A DNA stretch of 64,000 nucleotides. It comes from Vibrio sp. DW001 (GTDB lineage: Bacteria; Pseudomonadota; Gammaproteobacteria; Enterobacterales; Vibrionaceae). The notes beneath the pieces were generated by a model, which saw only the letters and a program-made list of their open reading frames with translations, made no database searches and was not told the DNA's origin. A program made the position numbers and the translations under genes. The stretch's first letter is position 1. Each line of letters begins with the position of its first letter. Of this stretch, positions 28,106 to 36,863 are shown piece after piece. The stretch is taken from positions 434,001 through 498,000 of the forward strand of contig NZ_CP091976.1 in assembly GCF_029016285.1 (NCBI RefSeq), given 5' to 3'.

Positions 28106-28561
28106 AATCCTTTCTCGATAATGCTCGCCTTGAGAAAAGGGTATGAATCGATCAATAATCGTTAGATATTACTTTGATTAGAAAAACTTGGTCAAATGGT
28201 AGTTTGATGAAGTGAGATATCAAGTGCCCGAAACACACAATGGGGCAATTCTGAGTTACATCTACAACCAATTCAATTGTACACACGCTTTGAGTAGATT
28301 CCCTTTTTCAAGGGAATGAACAATTATTGGCTTTGATATAGCGTCGCACCTAGCGCATTTCCGGAAGGAGCGTCCCTTCTCCACACACAACATAGCCCCT
28401 TCCCAAAAAGAAAAGAGGCGTCGTTTTTTACTTCTTAATCACTCCATTCAAAAGAATCATGATGATGCTATCAGATGAAGTGCACCGCCTTGCTTATTAA
28501 AAATACTTACAATGAACCTTCGTTTTAGTACTGGTACTACCGCTTGTTGTTCTCAATGACA
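28106..28561. other. Intergenic region holding repeat copy B
   Basis: No gene is seen. The repeat at 28177-28248 is the only structured element noticed. A GGAAGG...CCTTCC-like short inverted stretch near 28362-28381 (TTCCGGAAGGAGCGTCCCTT) is weak. Confidence 0.3.
28177..28248 (+). repeat. Dispersed repeat, copy B
   Basis: 72-nt match to 6694-6765, ungapped, 52 of 72 identical by hand count. It ends in the same CGAAACACACAAT-x-GGGCAA core. Reading in the frame of copy A gives stop codons, so if the repeat once encoded a peptide this copy is dead. Confidence 0.5.
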
Positions 28562-28593
28562 AAAAGCCAACAGACCGAGATCTGTTGGCTTTT
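28562..28593 (-). terminator. Terminator of the DUF3316 gene
   Basis: Stem AAAAGCCAACAGA (28562-28574) / TCTGTTGGCTTTT (28581-28593), perfect 13 bp with 6-nt loop, 23 nt past the stop. Confidence 0.85.
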
Positions 28594-28615
28594 CAAATTC
28601 TAAAACTACGGGATT

Positions 28616-28960
28616 TTAGTCGTTGTTGTTATCACGGGCGTCGAAGTGATAATCAACATTCACGATAGCGCGGTAAGAGATTTCACCGCGAGCTTCAGAG
28701 AACTCTTCAATTGTCACCGCTGTGTCGTCTAGTTTAAGGTTAGAGACCGTATTTTCTCCAATGGGTGCCAATTTGAAACGCAATTCAGAATGGCTCGCTG
28801 TTTCTAATGCGTCAACGTAGTCAAACCCGGCTTCATATGCCGCCGCTTTAGAAGAGAAACTGTCTGTTGATAGATTTGCTTCACTATAAACCGTTTGAGT
28901 ACCGGCAAATGCGGTTGCGCTAACGAGTAGCGTGGCGGCTAGAACTGTTAATTTTTTCAT
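28616..28960 (-). CDS. DUF3316 family secreted protein
   Basis: A 114-residue exported protein with a clean signal peptide (MKKLTVLAATLLVSATAFA). The mature part has the DUF3316 pattern: SSKAAAYEAGFDYVDALE followed by a beta strand, then AVTIEEFSEARGEISYRAIVNVDYHFDARD. The family is small, periplasmic and widespread in Vibrio, with no known function. A perfect CRP-type site lies about 95-110 bp upstream of the start, and a strong terminator follows. It is a single-gene unit. Confidence 0.85.
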   Translation of the reverse strand: MKKLTVLAATLLVSATAFAGTQTVYSEANLSTDSFSSKAAAYEAGFDYVDALETASHSELRFKLAPIGENTVSNLKLDDTAVTIEEFSEARGEISYRAIVNVDYHFDARDNNND

Positions 28961-29053
28961 CTTATTTACCCTTAAAGTGTCTGTTAAAATGAGTGACTAC
29001 TTATTGGGGTAACTGCCCCTCTCACTCGATAACGCTATTATTCACTATTTATA

Positions 29054-29069
29054 TGTGACGTACATCACA
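29054..29069. promoter_or_regulatory. CRP binding site upstream of the DUF3316 gene
   Basis: TGTGA-CGTACA-TCACA: both half-sites match the CRP consensus perfectly with the correct 6-bp spacer. Its centre lies about 100 bp upstream of the DUF3316 start codon, so with a leader of a few tens of bases it would fit a class I or II activation position. Confidence 0.7.
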
Positions 29070-29347
29070 CATATTCACCATTCATCATGGACAATTTAGC
29101 ATCAATAAAATGAAAGTTTTAAAGGAGAGAAGTTTAGCCACAGTTTGGGCTACAGTTGGTGAGCGGTAAACAATTTAGTTTAATATCAATGAAGGACTAA
29201 ACAAGCTGATCCTTCATTTGAATGACAGAGTGCAAACTATCATGGCTCTGGGCAAAAGCTTGTTAGTAACTTTGTTAATTTAACAATCGATGAATGATTT
29301 TTGTATACATCATATAGCACTTAGCCATGAACAATACTGTTTAGAAA

Positions 29348-29839
29348 TTAAGTTAAGTTCGTTAATACTAAAGTGCTCCCAAATAGACCGACTCCGTAAG
29401 CGCTGTGTGCTAATAAACTCAACCATCGCGCTTTCCAAGGTTTCGGGGTTTTACTTGCTGCTACCCCGAAGCCAAGACAAGGCTGAATAATGCAGAAAGG
29501 AAATACCAAAGTTACAACTCCAGTGAGTAAAGCAGGAATGAAACTTGGAACTGCTAGCCATACTTCTCCCCAAATTAATACATGAATCAACGCAAAAACA
29601 ATACCTATCAAGTAATGCAATATCCAACCTAATAGGTTTTCGCCCCTAACTTTTGGTGTCACCATGATTGGGCGGTGTACCAACTGCCCTCTTGGAATTA
29701 AAACAAGCCAACGAGCTACAAGTGCATAATTAAGTGGTGGAATTCCAAACGTTTTTTTTTGCAGCCAAGCCCATATATCCATAGTTAAGGTGCCACCAAT
29801 ACCAATCAATATGGCTTGCAACCACATTAAAGTTCCCAT
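29348..29839 (-). CDS. DUF2938 family membrane protein
   Basis: A 163-residue inner-membrane protein with four or five hydrophobic segments, including WLQAILIGIGGTLTMDIWAW at the start and GWILHYLIGIVFALIHVLIW. The motifs TLTMDIWAWLQ and FPFCIIQPCLGFGVAASKTP are typical of DUF2938. The function is unknown. A MerR-type promoter directly upstream places it under control of the divergent MerR gene, a pairing that I have seen for this family. Confidence 0.85.
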   Translation of the reverse strand: MGTLMWLQAILIGIGGTLTMDIWAWLQKKTFGIPPLNYALVARWLVLIPRGQLVHRPIMVTPKVRGENLLGWILHYLIGIVFALIHVLIWGEVWLAVPSFIPALLTGVVTLVFPFCIIQPCLGFGVAASKTPKPWKARWLSLLAHSAYGVGLFGSTLVLTNLT

Positions 29840-29892
29840 TCAATATCACTCCCGTACTTTGTATTTTATCTAGACATTGTTATATTAAAAGC

Positions 29893-29923
29893 ACCATACC
29901 ACTTGAAGTCGACTTTAAGTCAA
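29893..29923 (-). promoter_or_regulatory. MerR-type promoter of the DUF2938 gene
   Basis: On the minus strand: -35 TTGACT (29923-29918), a 19-bp spacer, and -10 TATGGT (29898-29893). The 19-bp spacer is the hallmark of MerR-activated promoters. A near-perfect 20-bp palindrome (29901-29920, arms 9 of 10 symmetric) lies inside it as expected. Confidence 0.8.
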
Positions 29924-29934
29924 TAGTACATTTT

Positions 29935-30324
29935 ATGGATATTGCAGACGTTTCTAGGGAATCAGGGCTAGCTCCTTCAACACTAAGATATTATGAGAAA
30001 ATAGGTCTTATTCGTTCTAATGGAAGAAAAGGGTTAAGGCGACAATACTCACCAAAGGTTTTGAATAAACTAAATATTATCTCACTGGGACGTATTGCAG
30101 GGTTATCGCTAAATGAAATCTCAACGATGTTTGATACGTCAGATGAATTAGCTATTGATCGAACTTTACTTGCGCAAAAGGCAGTAGATATTGATATTCA
30201 GATCAAGCGCCTGAAAGTAGTGCGAGACAGTCTTAAACATGTAGCGACTTGCCCACAACCTTCTCATTTAGACTGTCTATCATTTCAAAAATTGATGAAA
30301 TCAGTTAAGCGCCATTTGTCTTGA
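29935..30324 (+). CDS. MerR family transcriptional regulator
   Basis: A 129-residue regulator with an N-terminal MerR winged helix (MDIADVSRESGLAPSTLRYYEKIGLI, then RRQYSPKVLNKLNII), a long dimerisation helix (80-110), and a short C-terminal tail containing CPQPSHLDC, two cysteines that might sense a metal or redox signal. Its start codon lies 14 bp from the palindromic operator, so it is probably autoregulated while it activates the divergent DUF2938 gene. Confidence 0.88.
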   Translation: MDIADVSRESGLAPSTLRYYEKIGLIRSNGRKGLRRQYSPKVLNKLNIISLGRIAGLSLNEISTMFDTSDELAIDRTLLAQKAVDIDIQIKRLKVVRDSLKHVATCPQPSHLDCLSFQKLMKSVKRHLS

Positions 30325-30426
30325 TATTTGTAAGGATAAACGTGGGCAAAGGCAAGTCAGGTGTCTGTTGCAGCATCACTGAGAGGGAAAGTAATTATGT
30401 ATCGACAGAGATGCTGGTGAATAGCC

Positions 30427-30909
30427 TTAAGTTAGTTTCCTATGCATTATATAACTATCAACGTAACCAAGCCTTTTATGGCGATATGCGTGGGGAATAA
30501 TACCAATAATAGAAAAACCTATTTTTTTCCATAGGTTTACCGCTATTTCATTTGTAGACACAACCGAATTGAATTGCATGGCTTCAAATCCGAGATTGAC
30601 GGCTATCTCAATTGAATGGACACATAATTTCCTAGCAATACCTTTACCCCGCACATTCTCATTTACTATGTAACCACAATTGCAGATATGATCACTTGGC
30701 CCCTGAGCATTTGGTTTGATGTAGTAGGAACCAAGTACCTTGCCGTTCTCGATATAAACATAGGTTTTTAGTGGGGATTGGCACCATAAATCGTATGCTT
30801 GTTCATAAGTCATTTCAGGGTCAAACGCGTAAGTTTCTTGAGCTTTGATTACCTTTTCAAAACAAGGCCAAAATTGCTCGAAGTCTAACTTTTGGATCTC
30901 TCTAATCAT
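30427..30909 (-). CDS. GNAT-family N-acetyltransferase
   Basis: A 160-residue enzyme from ATG 30909 (MIREIQKLDFEQF), chosen because AGAG precedes it; a start at 30930 is also in frame. The acetyl-CoA site is NENVRGKGIARKLC (V-R-G-K-G-I-A), preceded by the beta4 strand HICNCGYIV and followed by NLGFEAMQFNSVVSTNEIAVNLWKKIGF, all standard for GNAT. The acceptor substrate is unknown. It is convergent with the MerR gene. Confidence 0.88.
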   Translation of the reverse strand: MIREIQKLDFEQFWPCFEKVIKAQETYAFDPEMTYEQAYDLWCQSPLKTYVYIENGKVLGSYYIKPNAQGPSDHICNCGYIVNENVRGKGIARKLCVHSIEIAVNLGFEAMQFNSVVSTNEIAVNLWKKIGFSIIGIIPHAYRHKRLGYVDSYIMHRKLT

Positions 30910-31083
30910 GAGAGCTCTCCCTTTTTCCAATAGCTGCTGTACCTAGGTCAACCTAATTTAACTTGATCTCACATTCATTAACATAAGTTAAGTTCAAACA
31001 AATTCTAAATAGTTACTTTCTCTAGAGAAAAACCGCAAAATCTGCTAGTTTTTCCCTACACTCAAAAAGGATGTCACCACTCA

Positions 31084-32187
31084 ATGGATTCTATACTTGC
31101 GCAACTACAAGCTTATTTTTCTCAGCCTAGCCAAGATTGGGGTAATGACGTTCTTCTCATTACAGGTATAAGCTTTGTTGCTTGGCTCGCTTGGCGGATT
31201 ATCTATGGTCGACTAGAGGTGATTGCGAACAAAACCAAGTTTCAATGGGACAACGTAATTATCAGTGCTTTAAAAACACCGATAAGTACACTACTTTGGT
31301 GTTGGCCTGCAACCGTTTCTATCGGTTTGGTCATGCAGAGCTATATAGAACACTCTCTCGATTGGCTAGCTACGCTCAAAATGTTGCTTGTTATTGCCAT
31401 ATTCATTTGGATTATCCTCCGACTTATCAATAACGTAGAAGAATACGTACTTCAACAAAAAAAACGGGATGAATCTACGGTTCAAGCCATAGCTAAAGTG
31501 GCAAGGCTATTGTTCATCATCATGGGTGTCCTCTCCGTCATGCAGACTTTAGGCTTGAGCCTGTCTGGTCTTCTCACTTTTGGCGGGGTTGGTGGCCTAA
31601 TCGTAGGTCTGGCGGCAAAAGATCTACTATCCAACTTTTTTGGCGGCATGATGCTTTACTTCGACCGCCCTTTCAAACTAGGCGATTGGATACGTTCACC
31701 AGATAGGCAAATAGAAGGCACGGTTGAACGAATTGGCTGGCGAATGACTATCATTCGAACCTTTGATAAAAGACCTCTGTATGTACCTAACTCCGTTTTT
31801 ACTAATATCGTTGTTGAAAACCCGTCTCGCATGTCGAATCGACGAATTTATGAAACGATTGGTCTGCGATATGAGGATGCGCACAAAGTCGATGGCATCA
31901 TCAAAGATGTAAAGATAATGCTAGAAAATCATCCCGATTTAGATATGTCTCAAACCTTGATCGTTAACTTTAATGCCTTTGGCCCATCATCATTGGACTT
32001 CTTTATCTACTCATTTACAAAAACAGTAAACTGGGTGCACTTTCACGAGGTAAAGCAAGATGTACTATTAAAGGTAATGGGGATTATTCATGACCACGGA
32101 GCGGATGTGGCCTTCCCAACTCAGACTTTAAAAGTAGAGCAATCAACCCCACCCAGTGGGTTCCCTTTCCCATCAATGGGAAAATAA
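31084..32187 (+). CDS. MscS-family mechanosensitive channel
   Basis: A 367-residue channel. Three or four N-terminal membrane helices precede the pore-lining TM3 (GLLTFGGVGGLIVGLAAKDL, then SNFFGGMMLYFDRPFKLGDWI), the MscS beta-domain and a C-terminal alpha/beta domain ending near FPTQTLKVEQ. It would release solutes on hypo-osmotic shock from the inner membrane. Its length lies between that of MscS and those of YbdG/YnaI-like relatives. It is a single gene. Confidence 0.9.
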   Translation: MDSILAQLQAYFSQPSQDWGNDVLLITGISFVAWLAWRIIYGRLEVIANKTKFQWDNVIISALKTPISTLLWCWPATVSIGLVMQSYIEHSLDWLATLKMLLVIAIFIWIILRLINNVEEYVLQQKKRDESTVQAIAKVARLLFIIMGVLSVMQTLGLSLSGLLTFGGVGGLIVGLAAKDLLSNFFGGMMLYFDRPFKLGDWIRSPDRQIEGTVERIGWRMTIIRTFDKRPLYVPNSVFTNIVVENPSRMSNRRIYETIGLRYEDAHKVDGIIKDVKIMLENHPDLDMSQTLIVNFNAFGPSSLDFFIYSFTKTVNWVHFHEVKQDVLLKVMGIIHDHGADVAFPTQTLKVEQSTPPSGFPFPSMGK

Positions 32188-32391
32188 AATTTTTGACTCT
32201 ACACGACCAATGCTCGAATAAACGCTGCTACAGCGTTCGTCTCAATCATGTTGTTTAAAAACACCACCGAGACAGGTATGTCATTAATTGGGTGAGAAAT
32301 TATTCCTCTTTTTGGATCTGATGTTGCCGTTGTTTGAGGTAAGCCTCAAACGCTTTCTTCGCATTACTGCAAAATAACGACATTCTTTAAA

Positions 32392-33399
32392 ATGGACAAC
32401 AATAACGACATGGAACAGATGATCAATTGGGGCATCATTGCCCCGGGACGAATAGCCCATCGTTTTGCACAAGGGTTTACTTCAATCGATGATGGGAATC
32501 TTTTTGCTGTTGCGAGCCGTAATGTTGAGCGAGCAACACACTTTGCCAAGCAATATGACATACAGCATGTCATGGCCGACTACGAAGAGATGATCCAACA
32601 TCCGGACATTGACATAATCTATATCGCCAACCCTCATCGATACCATCATGAAACCGTTAAGAAGTGTCTTCTTGCAGGTAAAGCCGTGCTTTGTGAGAAG
32701 CCTTTAACGGTGACTGCAAAGCAGAGTATTGAGCTATTTGATCTAGCAAAAAAACAGAACGTCTTTTTAATGGAAGCCGTATGGAGTCGATTTTTACCCT
32801 GCTGGACCCAAGTAAAAACGTGGTTAGAAGAAGGAATGATCGGAGAAGTTCAACTCCTACGCTCTACATTTGGTTTTCAACCTCCTAAAGATGAAACCGA
32901 TAGGCTCTTTGATATCAATCTTGCCGGTGGTGCCCTTCTCGATACTGGAATCTACAATATCGCTCTTTCTGAGTTTGTATTGGGCAGGCAGCCAGAGAGA
33001 ATACAATCCGCGGTTTTGGTTGGCGAGACCGGCGTTGATGAACGCTGTACCGTGACGTTAGATTATGGCGACGTAACCAGTCAGTTCACTTGTACCTTCT
33101 TGAGTAAGCTAGACAATCAATTTCACATCATCGGTGATAACGGGACTATTGTAGTTGACGGGAATTTTTGGGATGCCCGCAGTGCAACTTTAACCACCAA
33201 CGTTGGTGAAGTACTTAAATGCAACAAACCACAGCGCGCAAGTGGTTTCGAGTATCAGGTAGATGAAGTTCATCGTTGCTTAAGGAATGGGCAGATCGTT
33301 TCTGACAATATGCGACCAGAAGTAACCATTGCCAATATGAAAGTGATGGATCAAATATTAGACGAGGCTGGCGTGGTGTATCCATTCGTAGAAAGATAA
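32392..33399 (+). CDS. Gfo/Idh/MocA family NAD(P)-dependent oxidoreductase
   Basis: A 335-residue enzyme with an N-terminal Rossmann fold (INWGIIAPGRIAHRFAQGF), the family motif CEKPLTVTA containing the catalytic Lys-Pro, and the C-terminal beta-sheet dimer domain (LLDTGIYNIALSEFVLG). It resembles trans-1,2-dihydrodiol or sugar dehydrogenases. Two close ATGs are possible (32392 and 32410); neither has a clear ribosome site. A bidirectional terminator follows. The substrate is not deducible. Confidence 0.88.
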   Translation: MDNNNDMEQMINWGIIAPGRIAHRFAQGFTSIDDGNLFAVASRNVERATHFAKQYDIQHVMADYEEMIQHPDIDIIYIANPHRYHHETVKKCLLAGKAVLCEKPLTVTAKQSIELFDLAKKQNVFLMEAVWSRFLPCWTQVKTWLEEGMIGEVQLLRSTFGFQPPKDETDRLFDINLAGGALLDTGIYNIALSEFVLGRQPERIQSAVLVGETGVDERCTVTLDYGDVTSQFTCTFLSKLDNQFHIIGDNGTIVVDGNFWDARSATLTTNVGEVLKCNKPQRASGFEYQVDEVHRCLRNGQIVSDNMRPEVTIANMKVMDQILDEAGVVYPFVER

Positions 33400-33413
33400 T
33401 GAATAACGTGTAT

Positions 33414-33447
33414 AAAAAAATCCTGCTTTATTAAGCAGGATTTTTTT
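33414..33447. terminator. Bidirectional terminator
   Basis: Stem TCCTGCT (33421-33427) / AGCAGGA (33434-33440) flanked by 7 A and 7 T. It serves the oxidoreductase and aroG, which converge here. Confidence 0.9.
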
Positions 33448-33461
33448 ATTTTTAAACTTAA

Positions 33462-34517
33462 CTACTTCATTTTACGGCGCGTTACTACTGCATCAGCCAA
33501 TTGTCGAAGTACTTGTTCGGTATCATCCCAACCAATACAAGCGTCGGTAATTGACTGACCATAGCAAGCGGCTTTTCCGTCCACAAGATCTTGACGACCT
33601 TCCACTAGGTGCGACTCAATCATAACACCAAAGATGGCATCTTCACCGTTAGCCATCTGTTCAGCAATATCTGTTGCAACGACCATCTGGCGCTGAAATT
33701 GTTTAGAACTATTGGCGTGGCTGAAATCAATCATCACTTTTTGCGGTAAGCCCGAAGCCGCCAATTGAGATTTCGTGGCCTGCACATGCTCTGCACTGTA
33801 GTTTGGCTCTTTACCACCACGAAGAATGATGTGACAGTCGGGGTTGCCCGCCGTTTCGATAATCGCAGAATGACCGTATTTAGTAACAGAAAGGAAATGG
33901 TGCGAAGCCTCCGCACTACGAATTGCATCTGTCGCAATCTTAATATTGCCATCGGTACCATTTTTGAAACCCACTGGACATGAAAGGCCTGAAGATAGCT
34001 CTCTATGTACCTGAGATTCCGTCGTTCGCGCGCCAATAGCACCCCAACTAATAAGATCGGCAATGTATTGCGGCGTGATCATATCTAAGAATTCACCCGC
34101 TGTCGGCATTCCCATATCAGTAAGGTCGAGAAGAAGCTTACGACCGATTCTCACACCATCGTTTAACTTGTAGGTATCATTAAGGTATGGATCATTAACC
34201 AGCCCTTTCCAGCCTACTGTTGTACGAGGTTTTTCAAAATAAACTCGCATAACAATTTCAAGACGATCCCCTAGCTCATCACGTAAAACTTTCAGTTTTT
34301 TTCCGTAATCGAGTGCCGCTTCAGTGTCATGAATTGAACACGGACCTATAACAACCAATAAACGGTCATCTTTATCGTTTAAGATATTGGAGATTGCCTT
34401 ACGAGCTTGATAAGTCGTTGTGGCCGCTGTTTCGGTCGCTGGGAACTTCTCTAATACCGCGATAGGAGGAAGTAATTCTTTTACTCTATTAATTCTTACG
34501 TCGTCAGTTTGATGCAT
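33462..34517 (-). CDS. aroG: 3-deoxy-7-phosphoheptulonate synthase, AroG type
   Basis: A 351-residue class I DAHP synthase, the first step of the shikimate pathway (PEP plus erythrose 4-phosphate). Nearly continuous similarity to E. coli AroG is visible: ELLPPIAVLEKFPATE, LLVVIGPCSIHD, FEKPRTTVGWKGL, GARTTESQVHRELSSGLSCP and ILRGGKEPNYS. The Phe-feedback isoenzyme is suggested by the N-terminal DDVRINRVKELLPP. A TyrR-like box sits 160 bp upstream, so aromatic amino acid repression is likely. Confidence 0.94.
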   Translation of the reverse strand: MHQTDDVRINRVKELLPPIAVLEKFPATETAATTTYQARKAISNILNDKDDRLLVVIGPCSIHDTEAALDYGKKLKVLRDELGDRLEIVMRVYFEKPRTTVGWKGLVNDPYLNDTYKLNDGVRIGRKLLLDLTDMGMPTAGEFLDMITPQYIADLISWGAIGARTTESQVHRELSSGLSCPVGFKNGTDGNIKIATDAIRSAEASHHFLSVTKYGHSAIIETAGNPDCHIILRGGKEPNYSAEHVQATKSQLAASGLPQKVMIDFSHANSSKQFQRQMVVATDIAEQMANGEDAIFGVMIESHLVEGRQDLVDGKAACYGQSITDACIGWDDTEQVLRQLADAVVTRRKMK

Positions 34518-34678
34518 TTCTAATACTATTCCTATTCATATTTGTGAGCCAGTTTGATATAGATACAACTGACTTCATCCATTCTCTATTCTTGTAACTT
34601 ATCGAGTAAAAAAGATAACTTCAACCATTTTTTTAATCAAAGTTCAATAAAGATATCAAATTTACACTTTACACGACT

Positions 34679-34696
34679 TGTAACGTTAACTTTACA
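34679..34696. promoter_or_regulatory. TyrR box upstream of aroG
   Basis: TGTAAC-GTTAAC-TTTACA matches TGTAAA-N6-TTTACA with one mismatch. It lies in the gap between aroG and the divergent racemase-like gene. Overlapping TTTACA-like repeats just upstream at about 34661-34674 may be a weak second box. Confidence 0.6.
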
Positions 34697-34842
34697 CTTC
34701 ATTTGTTGACACTATTTTCAGATATTTTGACCATTGCTTACCCATTAGAGGTTAAGAACCTGAGTATTTGGGTTATATTTTAGCGTCAAGCATAGAAATC
34801 ACACGTACAAATCATTATGGAACCACGCCTTAGGTGTTCGCT

Positions 34843-35490
34843 ATGAAAAAATTCGATATTACATTTCTCCATACCAGCGAGATTCATGTTAACAATTTTC
34901 AAATATTAATAGATGAGCTAGCGCCAGAACTAAAGACTCATCACATTGTAAATGAATCATTTCTACTTCACGCTCAGAAATACGGCGTTGATTCAACATT
35001 GACTGAGTCATTGAATGCAATGTTATTGCCTTTCAGTGAACAATCTCGATTACTTCTTTGTACCTGTTCTTCTATAGGTTCCGTCGTCGAAAAAATGTCG
35101 TTTCATAATGATTGTTCATTTCAACGTATTGATAGAGCAATGGCGAACGATGCGGTTGAAAAATACCAATACATACTGGTCGTTGCGGCACTAGAAAGCA
35201 CCATCGAACCAACCAAAACACTTTTAGAAGAGTCATGTATTACAAAAAACAGACAGCTTAGTATTGACTTTATCGTGGTCAAAGAAGCGTGGTCGTATTT
35301 TCTTTCAGGCCAACAAGAGAGGTACCTGATGGCCATTGTCGACGCTGTACAGCAAAAACAGGTAGGCTATGATGCGGTGGTTCTTGCGCAAGCTTCCATG
35401 GCTGAGGCCTCGACTAAAGGGACGTTTTCAATACCGGTATTAAGTAGCCCTAAACGGGGTATCATTCATGCAATAGACGCATTAACCTGA
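34843..35490 (+). CDS. Asp/Glu/hydantoin racemase-like protein
   Basis: A 215-residue protein from the second ATG (34843, MKKFDITFLHTSEIHV); the first ATG, at 34834, is also in frame. The fold and motifs resemble the aspartate/glutamate/hydantoin racemase superfamily: LLLCTCSSIGSVVE holds the first active-site Cys and AVVLAQASMAEAS sits where the second Cys motif is normally found, but with Gln/Ala instead of Cys. It may therefore be a one-cysteine decarboxylase-like or lyase-like member rather than a true racemase. It is divergent from aroG. Confidence 0.6.
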   Translation: MKKFDITFLHTSEIHVNNFQILIDELAPELKTHHIVNESFLLHAQKYGVDSTLTESLNAMLLPFSEQSRLLLCTCSSIGSVVEKMSFHNDCSFQRIDRAMANDAVEKYQYILVVAALESTIEPTKTLLEESCITKNRQLSIDFIVVKEAWSYFLSGQQERYLMAIVDAVQQKQVGYDAVVLAQASMAEASTKGTFSIPVLSSPKRGIIHAIDALT

Positions 35491-35501
35491 ACCCAATGCT
35501 A

Positions 35502-36377
35502 TTATTGCCACATCACCAAGGTGGCCGCCATCGCGATCATAATAAGCGCCATAATGTCTTTTCTTTTTACGCTTTCTTTAAGCCAAAAAAAGGAAATGAG
35601 CATGGTGAAAAACACCTCCACCTGTCCCAATGTTTTTACATAAGGTACCGTCTGAAGAGACATCGCACTAAACCAACCTAAAGAACCAACAAAACTGGCA
35701 ACGCTGGTCATCACCACTAACTTTGGCTTGCGAAACATAGCCGTTAATGTCGCCCTGTCTTTCAGCAACATATAACTGGTCAAGATGAGTGTTTGCAGAA
35801 ATATCACTGAAAATAATACCCATGCAGCGCGATGTGGAAAGGGTACTGATAAACTTAAGCTCGCCTCACGGGCCCAAAGAGACGTTAAAGCAAAGGCACT
35901 ACTACACGCAAGTCCCAATAGTGCCGTACTTTTCGATAGGCTCCGGAAGCCTTGTGGACAACTGAGAATTAATACTGCGATCCCCCCGATTAAAACGCCC
36001 ACCCAACCCAAGATCGGTAATGAGGTACCAAAAAATAGAACCCCTATCAGCGCGGCCATGGACGCTTCACTTTTTGCTAGCCCAGCCCCAATTGCAAAAT
36101 TTTTCTGCTTAAACAGAACGACCATCAATGCTGTCGCAACAATTTGCATGATGGCGGCACCAAATACATAAAACAGCGAATCGCTGGTCACGAGAGGCAG
36201 TCCCGCTGGCTGCCAAACATAAAGAAAAACGAGATAAAGCAATGCTAAAGGGCTTGCCCATAGAAAACGAGCTAAGGTCACTCCAACAACGTTAAGCTCA
36301 GCGCTAAGTTTACTCTGAAAAGCATTACGCCAAGACTGACTAAAAGCAGCGAGTAAGGTAAATAATATCCAGCTCAA
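35502..36377 (-). CDS. DMT-superfamily (EamA) transporter
   Basis: A 291-residue membrane protein with ten predicted helices in two EamA repeats. Motifs include VGVTLARFLWASPLALLYLVFL in the first half and QTVPYVKTLGQVEVFFTMLIS with FFWLKESVKRKD in the second. The gene is convergent with the racemase-like gene, stops separated by 11 bp. The substrate is unknown; amino acid or metabolite export is the usual guess. Confidence 0.85.
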   Translation of the reverse strand: MSWILFTLLAAFSQSWRNAFQSKLSAELNVVGVTLARFLWASPLALLYLVFLYVWQPAGLPLVTSDSLFYVFGAAIMQIVATALMVVLFKQKNFAIGAGLAKSEASMAALIGVLFFGTSLPILGWVGVLIGGIAVLILSCPQGFRSLSKSTALLGLACSSAFALTSLWAREASLSLSVPFPHRAAWVLFSVIFLQTLILTSYMLLKDRATLTAMFRKPKLVVMTSVASFVGSLGWFSAMSLQTVPYVKTLGQVEVFFTMLISFFWLKESVKRKDIMALIMIAMAATLVMWQ

Positions 36378-36863
36378 AGTGGTTATTCATCCATTAAATT
36401 AAACAGCTATCTTAGGAGCAGTTGATATTAAGTGACACTGTAAACAGGAGTGACAACTTTATATGATTTACTTCACCACAAACCAAGATACCAAGCTAAA
36501 TAGGTTTGTAATCAACATGCATATGACTCCGTAGACCAATCAAGACGTCCTTGTACGCTTAATAATGGGCAAAACGGAAAACTATATTGCTTCAATATTG
36601 TCTCGACGACAAGCCCGAACATCGCAATACACTCTATCGAGAGTCGGTGAGCTGTCCATTGGTGCCTGTTCCATCATATCCATATTGTTGTTCCGTTAAT
36701 TCTCTAGATGGGTATGGTTCCAGTCACGCGCTACTGGATTGAAAAAATCGGCCTCTAACACAGTTAGAGGCCGATTTTTTCATTTACTTCGTCAAAATTC
36801 TATCTCACTTAGTTGTACTCTGCCATCACCCTCTTTATAAAATAAAGAACGGATACCGCCATT
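36378..36863. other. Intergenic region with terminator only
   Basis: No gene is visible in these 486 bp apart from the strong terminator at 36742-36780. No clear promoter for a small RNA is seen upstream of it on the plus strand, although such an RNA cannot be excluded. Confidence 0.4.
36742..36780. terminator. Strong bidirectional terminator after the AzgA-like permease
   Basis: Perfect 18-bp complementarity: AAAAAATCGGCCTCTAAC (36742-36759) and its mirror at 36763-36780, loop of 3 nt, ending in T6. It lies about 85 nt past the permease stop. Confidence 0.9.

Noticed and set aside
36420..36780. Small RNA gene ending at the strong terminator
   Set aside because: The terminator is explained by the upstream permease on the minus strand, and no promoter for a plus-strand RNA was recognised.
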